Of a stretch of 64,000 bases of DNA, positions 18,086-27,439 are shown in pieces (the stretch's first letter is position 1; the number at the start of each line of letters is the position of its first letter). Origin of the DNA: Arsenicicoccus bolidensis DSM 15745. GTDB taxonomy: Bacteria > Actinomycetota > Actinomycetes > Actinomycetales > Dermatophilaceae. A program made the translations under genes and the position numbers. The stretch is taken from NCBI RefSeq assembly GCF_000426385.1, contig NZ_AUFG01000018.1, positions 1 through 64,000 on the forward strand, given 5' to 3'. The notes below the pieces were generated by a model, which saw only the letters and a program-made list of their open reading frames with translations, was not told the DNA's origin and did no database searches.

Positions 18086-18317
18086 GGTCACTTCGCGCAG
18101 CGGGATGTGCCGACGCCCACCGGGCGGTCCCTCACGGGGGCCGACAGAGGTCACGGGCCTCATTCTAGGCCCGTTTGAAGCATGAATCACCAGGTCACGG
18201 CAATGTGCTGCTCATTGATGTGCGTCATGGTCCCTCCCTCGCAGCGCTCCTAGCTTGGAATCACCGCGGCGTCCACAAACCGGTGGGTCCGCGAGACAGG
18301 GAATGAGGACCACCATC

Positions 18318-18557
18318 ATGAACACCGCCACCAGCACCCACACCCATACCGTCCTTCGCGCCGAAGGCTTCTCCTGCCCCTCGTGCGTCGGCAAGATCGA
18401 GAAGCAGGTCGGACGCCTCCGGGGCGTCACCCGCGTCAGCGTCAAGTTCGCCTCGTCGCGCATCGAGGTCGATCACGACCCGGCCATCACCGGCGTCGCC
18501 GAGCTCGTGGCGGCAGTCTCCAAGGCCGGCTACCGGTCCGCTCCGTCCGCGTTCTGA
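18318..18557 (+). CDS. Heavy-metal-associated (HMA) domain protein
   Basis: A 79-residue single HMA domain. The metal-binding motif is FSCPSC (Cys20, Cys23), followed by the typical beta-alpha-beta spacing and a closing AGYRSA. Such proteins carry soft metal ions to a cognate P-type ATPase, which here is the next gene 31 bases away. The start ATG at 18318 follows GAGG; an alternative ATG lies at 18303. The His-rich lead-in (STHTHTHT) could add a second metal site. Confidence 0.85.
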   Translation: MNTATSTHTHTVLRAEGFSCPSCVGKIEKQVGRLRGVTRVSVKFASSRIEVDHDPAITGVAELVAAVSKAGYRSAPSAF

Positions 18558-18588
18558 CTCGCGCTGACTACGAGACGGAGACATCGCC

Positions 18589-20544
18589 ATGACACATCTC
18601 ACCCATGTCCGGCACCCGATTCGGAACCTCTGGACGGTCCCGTTGGTCGCCGGCCTGTCGATCATCATCTCTTTCACGGCCTCCGGCCTGGCGGGCTCGC
18701 AGCTGTGGGGTGACGTGTTCATGGTCACCGCTGCGGTCGTCGCTGGCGCCCCCATCCTGCGCTCCGCGGTCCACGGTCTGGTTGCGCGGGTCATCGGCAT
18801 CGACCTGCTCGTCTCGATCGCCGCAATCGGGGCGCTGTTCATCGGTGAGGTCTGGGAAGCGGCGGCTGTGACCTTTCTGTTCGCGATCGGTCACGCCCTG
18901 GAGAACGCCACGCTCAACAAGACCCGCTCCGCCCTGGCCGAGCTGATCGCGGTCGCGCCTGAGATCGCCATCGTGCTGCGGCATGGCGAGCAGGTCTCGG
19001 TCCCCCCGGCTGAGGTGGTCGTGGGCGAGACGGTGCTCGTGAAGAACGGCTCCAAGATCCCCGTCGACGGTGTCGTCATCGCAGGCTCCGGCGCCGTGGA
19101 CGAGGCCTCCATCACGGGCGAGTCCATCCCGGCGGAGAAGGCCCTCGGTGACCCGGTCTACGCCGGCACCATCTCCCACGGTGGATTCCTGCAGGTCGAA
19201 GCGACCGGTGTGGGCGCCGACACCACGCTGGCCCGGATCATCCACCGCGTCGAGGAGGCGCAGGACGCCAAGGCCAAGACCCAGGCCGTCATGGATCGGT
19301 TCTCGACCTGGTACACACCCGCCATCATCGTGCTGGCGCTCGTCGCCTTCCTGGCCACCGGCAACGTCACGCTGGCACTCACCCTCCTGGTGATCGGCTG
19401 TCCCGGCGCCCTGGTCATCTCCGTTCCGGTGGCGATCGTGGCGGGCATCGGGCGCGGCGCCAGAGACGGGATCCTGATCAAGGGCGGCGAGTTCCTCGAG
19501 ACCTCCGCCACGATCACGGCCGTTGCCCTGGACAAGACAGGCACACTCACGGAGGGACGTCCGTACCTCACGGATGTCGTCGTGATCGACCCCTCGCTCG
19601 ACGAGAGCGAGGTGCTGCACTGGGCTGCGCAGGCAGAGACCGGCTCCGAGCATCCGCTCTCTCGCCCCATCGTGGAAGCGGCCTTGGGAGACGGCAGGGC
19701 TGCGCTCGGCCTGCCCGAGCACACGGAACCCGTGCCCGGCAAGGGCGTCGTGGCGCTGGTGCGAGGGCACCGAGTGGCGGTGGGAAACCTCTCGCTGCTG
19801 CGCGTCGAAGGCGTGACGAAGGGCACCGAGCTGGCTGCGGCCGCCGCAGACGACCTGGCAACACGTGGCCGCACGCCCATGATCGTGGCCCTGGACGGAC
19901 AGGTGATCGGCATCGTCGCGGTCGCGGACAGGATCCGCCAGGACGCCCGCGAGATGGTGGGGCGGCTGCACAAGGCCGGCGTCAGCAAGGTCGTCATGCT
20001 CACCGGAGACACCCACCTGGTCGCGGAAGCAGTGGCCTCGGAGGTCGGGGTCGACGAGGTGCGTGCCGGGCTCCTGCCGGAGGACAAGCTCGAGGCAGTG
20101 CGTGAGCTGCAGTCACAGGGTCACGTGGTCGCCATGGTGGGAGACGGGGTCAACGACGCCCCGGCGCTGGCCGTCTCGGACATCGGGATCGCCATGGGTG
20201 CCGCCGGCACAGGTGTCGCCATCGAGACTGCTGACATCGCCCTCATGAAGGACGACCTGCTCAAGCTGCCGCAAGCGATCTCTCTGGCGCGGCGCACGGT
20301 GTCGGTGATGCGCATCAACATCGCCGTAGCCCTGATCACGGTCGCGTCCCTGCTGGCCGGTGTCATCCTGGGCGGGGTCACGATGACCCTGGGCATGCTC
20401 GTCCACGAGGCATCGGTGCTCATCGTGATCCTCAACGCCATGCGGTTGCTGCGCCCCTCCCGTCTGTCGCCGAGTACGCAACCCGTGGCTTCCCCCACCT
20501 CCCGCGCCCGCGAGCCCGAGGCGCGACCCGTCAACGTGGCGTGA
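18589..20544 (+). CDS. P1B-type heavy-metal ATPase with CPG motif
   Basis: A 651-residue metal-exporting ATPase lacking its own N-terminal HMA domain, consistent with use of the separate HMA protein upstream. Actuator TGES at 176-179, transmembrane metal site Cys271-Pro-Gly (CPG, not CPC), phosphorylation site Asp315 in DKTGT, nucleotide-binding HP at 355-356, and a hinge GDGVNDAP near 525. Eight membrane helices are expected. The CPG variant makes the transported ion uncertain. The HMA-ATPase pair is divergent from a Crp/Fnr regulator. Confidence 0.88.
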   Translation: MTHLTHVRHPIRNLWTVPLVAGLSIIISFTASGLAGSQLWGDVFMVTAAVVAGAPILRSAVHGLVARVIGIDLLVSIAAIGALFIGEVWEAAAVTFLFAIGHALENATLNKTRSALAELIAVAPEIAIVLRHGEQVSVPPAEVVVGETVLVKNGSKIPVDGVVIAGSGAVDEASITGESIPAEKALGDPVYAGTISHGGFLQVEATGVGADTTLARIIHRVEEAQDAKAKTQAVMDRFSTWYTPAIIVLALVAFLATGNVTLALTLLVIGCPGALVISVPVAIVAGIGRGARDGILIKGGEFLETSATITAVALDKTGTLTEGRPYLTDVVVIDPSLDESEVLHWAAQAETGSEHPLSRPIVEAALGDGRAALGLPEHTEPVPGKGVVALVRGHRVAVGNLSLLRVEGVTKGTELAAAAADDLATRGRTPMIVALDGQVIGIVAVADRIRQDAREMVGRLHKAGVSKVVMLTGDTHLVAEAVASEVGVDEVRAGLLPEDKLEAVRELQSQGHVVAMVGDGVNDAPALAVSDIGIAMGAAGTGVAIETADIALMKDDLLKLPQAISLARRTVSVMRINIAVALITVASLLAGVILGGVTMTLGMLVHEASVLIVILNAMRLLRPSRLSPSTQPVASPTSRAREPEARPVNVA

Positions 20545-20645
20545 AGCCCAGGGTGCGGGCTGAGCAAGCCAGGGTCGACCGATCCGCTGAGGAGGACGTC
20601 CCCGAGACGACCCTGCACGCCCTCATGGTCTGCCAGCCGGACGCG

Positions 20646-20683
20646 GCTGAGCCCCGCAGGGACGAATCCCTGCGGGGCTCAGC
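20646..20683. terminator. Bidirectional intrinsic terminator
   Basis: A perfect 17-bp stem (GCTGAGCCCCGCAGGGA with its complement) closes on the 4-base loop CGAA, between the convergent P1B-ATPase and nrdJ genes. There is no T-run, as is common in high-GC actinobacteria. It probably ends both transcripts. Confidence 0.8.
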
Positions 20684-20711
20684 GCGGTTCGTCGCTCGAG
20701 CGACGGGGTGA

Positions 20712-23654
20712 TCAGCTGCAGCCGGAGGTGCTGCCGCAGCCCTCGCACACGTAGCAGGAGCCGGCGGGACGCATCTTGGTGCCGCAGGTCATGCAGATCG
20801 GCGCGTCGGAGGCCATGCCCTGGAGCTTCTCCATCAGCTCGGCGGAGGAGTGGATCTCGCGGGACACCTCGCGGGCGTCGGCCGCACCGGCGCCGGACTT
20901 CACCTCGGCCGGGCGGGGCGACGAGGAGCCGAAGCGCTCGCCGGCCTCGCGGGCCTTCTCCTGCGGGGTCTTGGAGGTGGCGACGTCCTGCTGGATCTCC
21001 TCGTCGTACTCCTCCTCGTCCTCGTCGGTGACGGGCTCGTAGGACCCGGTCTCGAGCTGGCGAGCACGCTCCTCCGCGGAGTAGATGCCCATCATCGAGC
21101 GGGTGTCGAAGTCCAGGTAGTCCAGGGCCAGGCGACGGAAGACGTAGTCCATGATCGACTGCGACATCCGCACGTCCGGGTCGTCCGTGAGGCCGGCCGG
21201 CTCGAAGCGCTGGTTGGTGAACTTGTCGACATAGGTCTCGAGCGGGACGCCGTACTGCAGGCCCACCGAGATGGCGATGGAGAACGCGTCCATCACGCCG
21301 GCCAGGGTCGAGCCCTGCTTGCCGAACTTCAGGAAGAGCTCACCGAGACCACCGTCGGGGTAGGCGCCGGCCGTCAGGTAGCCCTCGGCGCCGCCGACCG
21401 TGAAGGACGTGGTCTGCGAGGCGCGACGCTTGGGCAGGCGACGGCGGGTGGGGCGGTAGATGACCTTCTCGACGACCTTGGCGTCGCCGGACTCGACCAG
21501 CTCGGCGACCTTCTCCTCGACGCGCTCCTCGACCTTCTTCTTGGTCTCCTGCACGGACAGCGGCTGGCCGACCTTGCAGTTGTCGCGGTAGACGGCGAGG
21601 GCCTTGAGGCCGAGCTTCCAGCCCTGGAGGTAGACGTCCTCGATCTCTTCGACCGTGGCCGACTCGGGGAGGTTGACCGTCTTGGAGATGGCGCCGGACA
21701 GGAACGGCTGGCAGGCCGCCATCATGCGCACGTGGCCCATCGGGGAGATGGCGCGGGCGCCCATGGCGCAGTCGAAGATCTCGTAGTGCTCGGTCTTGAG
21801 CCCGGGGGCGTCGACGACGTGGCCGTGCTCGGCGATGTACTCGACGATGGCCTCGATCGACTCGTCCTGGTAGCCGAGCTTCTTGAGGGCACGCGGGATC
21901 GTCAGGTTGACGATCTGCATGGAGCCGCCACCGACGAGCTTCTTGAACTTGACCAGCGAGAAGTCGGGCTCGATGCCGGTGGTGTCGCAGTCCATCATGA
22001 AGCCGATGGTGCCGGTGGGGGCGAGGACCGAGGCCTGCGCGTTGCGGAAGCCGTTCTTGTCACCGAGGTCCAGGACCTGGTCCCACGCCTGGGTGGCGAG
22101 GGCGTGGATGGAGGAGTCCATCTCGTCGAGGGTCTTGACCTGGGCGTTGGCGTCGCGGTGCTGGGCCATGACGCGCTTGTGCGCCTCGGCGTTGCGGGCG
22201 TAGCCGGCATACGGCCCCACGACCGCGGCGAGCTCGGCGGAGCGCTTGTAGGACGCACCGGTGAGCAGCGAGGTGATCGTGGCGGCGAGCGCGCGGCCAC
22301 CGTCGGAGTCGTAGCCGTGACCGGTCGCCATCAGCAGGGCGCCGAGGTTGGCGTAGCCGATGCCGAGCTGGCGGTAGTCGCGGGTGGTCTCGCCGATGGA
22401 CTCGGTCGGGAAGTCCGCGAAGCAGATGGAGATGTCCATCGCGGTGATGACGAGCTCGGCGACCTTCTGGAAGGTGGCGGCGTCGAAGGTGTCGTCGTCG
22501 CGCAGGAACTTCAGCAGGTTGAGCGAGGCCAGGTTGCAGGAGGAGTTGTCCAGCGACATGTACTCCGAGCAGGGGTTGGACGCAGTGATGCGACCGGTCT
22601 CGGGGTTGGTGTGCCAGGCGTTGATCGTGTCGTCGTACTGGATGCCCGGGTCGGCGCACTCCCAGGCCGCCTTGGCGACCTTCTTCATCAGGTTGCGGGC
22701 GTCGACGCGCTCGATGATCTCGCCGGTCATGCGGGCGCGCAGACCGAAGTCGGTGCCCTCCTCGACGGCCTTCATGAACTCGTCCGAGACGCGGACCGAG
22801 TTGTTGGCGTTCTGGTACTGCACGGAGACGATGTCGCGGCCGCCGAGGTCCATGTCGAAGCCGGCGTCGCGCAGGGCGCGGATCTTGTCCTCCTCGCGCG
22901 CCTTGGTCTCGACGAACTCCTCGATGTCGGGGTGGTCGATGTCGAGGACGACCATCTTGGCCGCGCGGCGGGTGGCGCCGCCGGACTTGATGGTGCCGGC
23001 GGACGCGTCGGCGCCGCGCATGAAGGAGACGGGGCCGGAGGCGGTGCCGCCGGAGGACAGCAGCTCCTTGGAGGAGCGGATGCGGGAGAGGTTGAGGCCG
23101 GCGCCGGAGCCGCCCTTGAAGATGAACCCCTCCTCCTTGTACCAGTTCAGGATGGAGTCCATCGAGTCGTCGACGGACAGGATGAAGCAGGCGCTGACCT
23201 GCTGCGGGCTGGCCGTGCCGACGTTGAACCACACCGGGGAGTTGAAGCTGAACACCTGGTGGACCAGGGCGTAGGTCAGCTCGTGCTCGAAGATCTCGGC
23301 GTCCTCGGGCGTGGCGAAGTAGCCGTTGTCCTTGCCGGCCTTGGCGTAGGTCAGGACGACGCGGTCGATGAGCTGCTTGAGGCCCTGCTCGCGCTTGTCC
23401 GTGCCCACGGCACCGCGGAAGTACTTGGTCGTGACGATGGTGGAGGCGTTGACCGACCAGAAGTCGGGGAACTCCACCCCACGCTGCTCGAAGATCGTCT
23501 CGCCGGTCTTCCAGTTCGTCTGGACGACGTCGCGCTTCTCCCAGTTCACATCGTCGTAGGGGTGCACGCCGGGCGTGGTGAAGATGCGCTCGATGGTGAG
23601 GCCCTTCTTGGCCGACTTGCGTGCTGCGGAGCGAGCGCCGACGGTCTCGGTCAT
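20712..23654 (-). CDS. nrdJ: Adenosylcobalamin-dependent (class II) ribonucleotide reductase
   Basis: A 980-residue NrdJ reducing ribonucleotides to deoxyribonucleotides using a cobalamin-derived radical, without an oxygen requirement. N-terminal NrdJ residues, the substrate-site NPCSEY region (GRITASNPCSEYMSLDNSSC), the radical-chain stretch APTGTIGFMMDCDTTGIEPD, and a C-terminal zinc-ribbon-like tail with CMTCG and CEGCG pairs plus late Cys residues are all seen. It is downstream of nrdR, separated by 157 bases without an evident gene, and is probably NrdR-controlled. No cobalamin riboswitch was recognised in the leader. Confidence 0.95.
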   Translation of the reverse strand: MTETVGARSAARKSAKKGLTIERIFTTPGVHPYDDVNWEKRDVVQTNWKTGETIFEQRGVEFPDFWSVNASTIVTTKYFRGAVGTDKREQGLKQLIDRVVLTYAKAGKDNGYFATPEDAEIFEHELTYALVHQVFSFNSPVWFNVGTASPQQVSACFILSVDDSMDSILNWYKEEGFIFKGGSGAGLNLSRIRSSKELLSSGGTASGPVSFMRGADASAGTIKSGGATRRAAKMVVLDIDHPDIEEFVETKAREEDKIRALRDAGFDMDLGGRDIVSVQYQNANNSVRVSDEFMKAVEEGTDFGLRARMTGEIIERVDARNLMKKVAKAAWECADPGIQYDDTINAWHTNPETGRITASNPCSEYMSLDNSSCNLASLNLLKFLRDDDTFDAATFQKVAELVITAMDISICFADFPTESIGETTRDYRQLGIGYANLGALLMATGHGYDSDGGRALAATITSLLTGASYKRSAELAAVVGPYAGYARNAEAHKRVMAQHRDANAQVKTLDEMDSSIHALATQAWDQVLDLGDKNGFRNAQASVLAPTGTIGFMMDCDTTGIEPDFSLVKFKKLVGGGSMQIVNLTIPRALKKLGYQDESIEAIVEYIAEHGHVVDAPGLKTEHYEIFDCAMGARAISPMGHVRMMAACQPFLSGAISKTVNLPESATVEEIEDVYLQGWKLGLKALAVYRDNCKVGQPLSVQETKKKVEERVEEKVAELVESGDAKVVEKVIYRPTRRRLPKRRASQTTSFTVGGAEGYLTAGAYPDGGLGELFLKFGKQGSTLAGVMDAFSIAISVGLQYGVPLETYVDKFTNQRFEPAGLTDDPDVRMSQSIMDYVFRRLALDYLDFDTRSMMGIYSAEERARQLETGSYEPVTDEDEEEYDEEIQQDVATSKTPQEKAREAGERFGSSSPRPAEVKSGAGAADAREVSREIHSSAELMEKLQGMASDAPICMTCGTKMRPAGSCYVCEGCGSTSGCS

Positions 23655-23811
23655 GGTGCTGTGCCTTCCGTTCCCTTGGATTGCTGGCGGTATGTCGTGC
23701 CTGTGGGTCCCCGTCAGGTGGCGCGGCGGGGCGGTGGAGATGTCGTGGTGCGGGGTCCGGTCGTCATACGAGCAGTCTGTGGGCGACCACTGACAGACCC
23801 CCGGTGACCTG

Positions 23812-24315
23812 CTAGGTCGTGCGAGAGGGGCCCGGAGGACCCACCGCGGCGGGCTCCTCGCCCGTGGGCGGGTGCTCCGCCCGGAGCAGGGTGATGGCCG
23901 CCTCGAAGTCGTCGAGCGAGTCGAACGCCTGGTAGACGCTCGCGAACCGCAGGTAGGCGACCTCGTCGAGCTCGCGGAGCGGGCCGAGGATGGCGAGACC
24001 GACCTCGTGGGCGTCGATCTCGGCGTGGCCCTGCGAGCGGATCGTCTCCTCCACCCGCTGGGCCAGCCTGGCGAGGTCGTCCTCGCTGACCGGACGCCCC
24101 TGGCAGGCCTTGCTCACGCCGTCCTGGATCTTGGAGCGGCTGAACGGCTCGCTGGCGCCCGACCGCTTGATGACGGTCAGGCTCGCGGACTCCACCGTGG
24201 TGAAGCGGCGCTGACAGGCCGGGCACTGGCGGCGACGACGGATGGCGGAGCCGTCGTCGGTCGTGCGGCTGTCGATGACGCGGCTGTCGGTGTTGCGGCA
24301 GAACGGGCAGTGCAC
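23812..24315 (-). CDS. nrdR: Ribonucleotide reductase repressor NrdR
   Basis: A 167-residue repressor. The N-terminal zinc ribbon begins [16 protein letters not shown] and continues [15 protein letters not shown]; an ATP-cone follows (about 46-136) that senses ATP/dATP. The GTG at 24315 was chosen because the family always begins at M-x-CPFC and a GGGGAGGAG site lies just upstream. It sits ahead of nrdJ on the same strand with tandem NrdR-type palindromes upstream, indicating autoregulation and control of nrdJ. Confidence 0.95.
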   Translation of the reverse strand: MHCPFCRNTDSRVIDSRTTDDGSAIRRRRQCPACQRRFTTVESASLTVIKRSGASEPFSRSKIQDGVSKACQGRPVSEDDLARLAQRVEETIRSQGHAEIDAHEVGLAILGPLRELDEVAYLRFASVYQAFDSLDDFEAAITLLRAEHPPTGEEPAAVGPPGPSRTT

Positions 24316-24422
24316 GGCTAGGCTCCTCCCCTGATCGGCGACCGCCTGTGGAGGCGGCTGTGGATGGCTTGTTGACAACCTGTGGGTAACCGGTCTCACC
24401 CTGGGGACTACATGTGGATGAC

Positions 24423-24451
24423 TTACACCGATGTAACCACTAGATGTAGTG
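24423..24451 (-). promoter_or_regulatory. Tandem NrdR boxes upstream of nrdR
   Basis: Two palindromes sit side by side in an AT-richer patch: TTACACCGATGTAA (24423-24436) and CACTAGATGTAGTG (24438-24451), with centres 15 bp apart, so they lie on nearly the same DNA face. Paired boxes with roughly helical spacing are the known NrdR arrangement (consensus like ACACWATATAWTGTGT). They lie 108-136 bases before the nrdR start. Confidence 0.7.
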
Positions 24452-24634
24452 ATCTTATGCCCGTGATGGCCCCGTGATCAAACAAGTCACCCACCTGACG
24501 TGTTGTCCCAGGTCACACGGCGTGTTGCACTCATCGTGTCGGGCTCAGCACTCTGCGTGATGGTGACGAAGGGCCAGACGATCGACGGCCCGACCCCAAC
24601 ATGTGGTGGTCGTCGCACGGTCTAGGCTCGACCC

Positions 24635-24793
24635 ATGGATCGCCGCGCCCTCACCCCGCTCGTCGTCGGCCTGCTCTGCTTCGCGGTCGCCCTCATGATC
24701 CGCAGCGGAGGTCTGGTGCGCGGCCTGCTGATGTTCGTGGCGGCCGGGTTCATGGTCTACGCAGTGTCCGTGATGACCCGCGACCGCCGCTGA
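24635..24793 (+). CDS. Small two-helix membrane protein
   Basis: A 52-residue protein, MDRRALTPLVVGLLCFAVAL at the start, then a short polar loop (MIRSGG) and a second hydrophobic stretch (GLLMFVAAGFMVYAVSV) ending TRDRR. Two transmembrane helices with charged ends are evident. Codon use is that of the core genome. No family recognised. It precedes the lipoprotein gene at 24863 on the same strand. Confidence 0.6.
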   Translation: MDRRALTPLVVGLLCFAVALMIRSGGLVRGLLMFVAAGFMVYAVSVMTRDRR

Positions 24794-24862
24794 TCCTGAG
24801 TTATCCACAGACCCCTGTATGACGGAAGCAGGAGGCGTGGCCGCACGTCTAGGCTCGACGCC

Positions 24863-25501
24863 ATGCGTGGACACGGACGTCTCCTCACCGCCGCCGGGCT
24901 GATCGCCGCGGGCGCCCTGGCCGGCTGCTCGGGCGCCGCGGGCACGAGCCAGGGCTCAGCCACCGCCACCCACGAGCTGCCACCGGCCACGCCGGGCACC
25001 AGCGCCGCCGCCCCCACGTCGAGCTCCGCAGCGACGACGTCCACCACCTCCGCCACGGCGGCATCACCGGCGGTCACCAGCGCCGCGGCCCCTGCCATCC
25101 CCGCAGCCGCCCGCGCACACACTCCAGAGGGCGCGGAGGCGTTCACGCGCTACTTCATCGATCAGGTCAACGTCGCTTGGATGCAACCTCGTCCGGGCCT
25201 CATCCCGCAGCTCAGCTCACCGAATTGTCAGGCATGCAACGCTCTAGAGAAGGTCTCTCTGAACCTAGCCACCCAGAACCAACGGTTTAAGGGAGCTCCC
25301 GTGGTGGTGAGGTCCGCCCAATACGAAGGTGACACGGATCAGAATCTGGCGATCGTCAGGATCACGGGCGAGCAATCGGCCACGGCGATTTTGGGTGCTA
25401 ACGGCCAGGTTGTCTCCCCTCAGCGGCAAGCACCTATGAGCCGCCAAGTGTTGCTTCGTGAGTCTCCTAACGGGTGGCGCGTGGACTCGATGTGGGGATG
25501 A
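24863..25501 (+). CDS. DUF6318-type lipoprotein
   Basis: A 212-residue lipoprotein: signal peptide with lipobox LAGC (Cys22), a long Ser/Thr/Ala-rich linker to about residue 85, then a folded domain with EGAEAFTRYFIDQVN and a C-x-x-C in SSPNCQACNAL, matching the pattern of DUF6318 lipoproteins of Micrococcales. Function unknown. The second half is lower in G+C than the first. The next gene begins 3 bases after its stop, suggesting co-expression. Confidence 0.8.
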   Translation: MRGHGRLLTAAGLIAAGALAGCSGAAGTSQGSATATHELPPATPGTSAAAPTSSSAATTSTTSATAASPAVTSAAAPAIPAAARAHTPEGAEAFTRYFIDQVNVAWMQPRPGLIPQLSSPNCQACNALEKVSLNLATQNQRFKGAPVVVRSAQYEGDTDQNLAIVRITGEQSATAILGANGQVVSPQRQAPMSRQVLLRESPNGWRVDSMWG

Positions 25502-25504
25502 CAC

Positions 25505-26386
25505 GTGATCGCTATGGCGCAATGGACGGACATGCCAGCCGCTGGCCCGAATGACGACAGCGTCTTCCTAGGAGCGTCCTCGCAAGGCGGTTTGACTATT
25601 CGCGGTACACGAAGCCGGAGAACTGTGCGACCGTCGAAACCGGGCACCTCATCGCCTCAACAGGCACCGGCCTCGCGCCCCCGGAATCAGCCCCAGGAGA
25701 GTCGGACCGTTGGAGCGGTCACGAATGGTGGTCGAACGTCGCCTACCGCCTCTGAAACGACGTTCCTCTACGTGACTCGGCGGCCGCTGGTGTCTCGGGA
25801 CGGGCCGGGGGTGTGGGAGACCGCTGTACCGGGGTTCGTGCCGGACCCGGCGGCTCCAGCCGCGCCGGGGCAGGCCCCACCCGCGCCGGGGGCACCGGCG
25901 CAGGTCGCCCCACCGCAGCCGGTGCTGACGGAGGCCATGATCGTGCAGGCCTTCCACACCACACCGTTCGCAAAGCCCATGGCAGAGGTGCAACCCGTGG
26001 GTGGCCGGACCCTCGTGACGCTGCCCACCTATGTCCAGATCGCCTGGGATCCAGCCGGTTTCGAGCCCGGGGAGATCAGCACGGTCGACCTGCTCGGCCA
26101 CGCCGTGCGCATCCGCCCCGTCGGCCAGAGCTACCTCTACGACTTCGGGGACGGCGGCGCGGTGGGGCCGACGTCCAGCACCGGTGGGCCCTACCCCAGC
26201 GGCGACGTGACCTACCCCTACCCCAAGGCCGGCAGGTTCGCGATCAACGTCACGGCGACCTACTCCGGGGAGTACAGCGTGGACGGCGGCGCGTGGATCC
26301 CCATCGCCGACACCGTGCAGATCCCCGGCCCGGAGGAGCCCATCGATGTCCGCACCAGCCGCAACGAGCTGATCGACCAGGGGTGA
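25505..26386 (+). CDS. Uncharacterised PKD-like protein of DUF6318 cluster
   Basis: A 293-residue protein with a low-complexity N-terminus, a Pro/Ala-rich linker (about 118-140) and a C-terminal beta-rich domain containing YLYDFGDGGAVGPT and later YPYPKAGRFAINVTATYSG, like PKD-type folds used in surface proteins. No signal peptide is visible from the GTG start at 25505, which is odd for such a protein. It is next to a lipoprotein gene, as in related genomes. Role unknown. Confidence 0.65.
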   Translation: MIAMAQWTDMPAAGPNDDSVFLGASSQGGLTIRGTRSRRTVRPSKPGTSSPQQAPASRPRNQPQESRTVGAVTNGGRTSPTASETTFLYVTRRPLVSRDGPGVWETAVPGFVPDPAAPAAPGQAPPAPGAPAQVAPPQPVLTEAMIVQAFHTTPFAKPMAEVQPVGGRTLVTLPTYVQIAWDPAGFEPGEISTVDLLGHAVRIRPVGQSYLYDFGDGGAVGPTSSTGGPYPSGDVTYPYPKAGRFAINVTATYSGEYSVDGGAWIPIADTVQIPGPEEPIDVRTSRNELIDQG

Positions 26387-26492
26387 CGGATCGATCTTCG
26401 GAGCCCGTGGGCGGCAGCACGCTCGTCGCACGGACGCAGCCGGACATCGCGGGGTCTGTGACCATGCCCAGACACGCGGGTAAGGTCGGCCT

Positions 26493-27164
26493 ATGAGCAC
26501 GGACACGGACCGGGTCCGCCGTGGCCCGGGACGCCCCCGAGGTGGTGACGGCGCCGCGACCCGCGCGCGCATCATCGCGGCAAGCCTCGAGCTCTTTGCC
26601 AACCACGGGTTCCGCGCCACAGCGCTGGCGCAGATCGCCAAGGACGCCGACCTCTCCCCCACCGCGCTGACGCACCACTTCCCCCACAAGGAAGCCCTGC
26701 TCGCCGAGGTGCTGGCACTGCGGGACCAGCGCGACCGCGAGGACCTCGATGCCCTCGAGCCGACAGCGCCCACCGGGTGGCAGGTGCTGGAGCGCCTGTG
26801 CAGGCTCACCCTGCTCAACAGCACCAGGCCACAGCTGGTCCGGCTCTTCGTCACCGTGACCAGCGAGGCGATGGACCCCGACCACCCGGCCCACGCCTGG
26901 ACTCAGCGGCACTACGCCGAGGCCCGTCAAGCCATCGTGGACGACCTGGCCGAAGGCATCCGCACGGGCACCGTCGCACCCGAGACCCCCACCGAGCAGG
27001 TCGCAAGCTCCGCCCTGGCCATGATGGACGGGCTGCAGACGCAGTGGCTCCTGTTGGGCGGATCACTGGACATGGCCGGCGCCTTCGCCACCTACGTGGC
27101 CGCACTCCACCAGACGTACGGGTCCGCGCCGACCGCCTCGCCGGACGCCATCACCACCGACTGA
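26493..27164 (+). CDS. TetR-family transcriptional regulator
   Basis: A 223-residue TetR regulator: N-terminal HTH (ATRARIIAASLELFANHGFR, then ALAQIAKDADLSPTALTHHF) and a helical ligand-binding domain. The ligand is unknown. No transporter or enzyme lies next to it on either side, so targets are not evident. The start ATG at 26493 follows a weak GGTCGG region. The following 275 bases (27165-27439) contain a short GAGGCGC-type repeat tract and no gene. Confidence 0.85.
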   Translation: MSTDTDRVRRGPGRPRGGDGAATRARIIAASLELFANHGFRATALAQIAKDADLSPTALTHHFPHKEALLAEVLALRDQRDREDLDALEPTAPTGWQVLERLCRLTLLNSTRPQLVRLFVTVTSEAMDPDHPAHAWTQRHYAEARQAIVDDLAEGIRTGTVAPETPTEQVASSALAMMDGLQTQWLLLGGSLDMAGAFATYVAALHQTYGSAPTASPDAITTD

Positions 27165-27439
27165 CCGAGGCGCGAGGCGCGAGGCACGAGGCAAAGAGGT
27201 GCGCCGTGGCGTCACCACCCCCTGATGGTGACCGCCACGACGCAGGTCATGGGCCCCGCCCGCCTGCTGCGACAGGCGACCGCGTCCGCCGGACGGCGAT
27301 GGGCGCCGAGGGTCTTGCAGCGAGCACGTGCGACGTGCCCGGATGCCCTCTGGCGCAACATCGGTCGGGGCCGTTCGTGAGCGTCAACGTCCCAGCGGAC
27401 GGATTTGCTCCCGGCGGAAAGGAAGGGAGATCGGCCCGA

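Noticed and set aside
20850-23807. A 985-codon plus-strand ORF opposite nrdJ
   Set aside because: It is the antisense shadow of nrdJ. Long open antisense frames are expected at this G+C, it has no family match, and nrdJ is unmistakable.
23655-23811. Cobalamin riboswitch before nrdJ
   Set aside because: I looked for the B12-box and the usual conserved stems and found neither; NrdR control explains the operon.
27165-27200. CRISPR-like short repeats (GAGGCGC units)
   Set aside because: The units are 8-10 bases, directly abutting and imperfect, with no spacers; it is a simple repeat tract.
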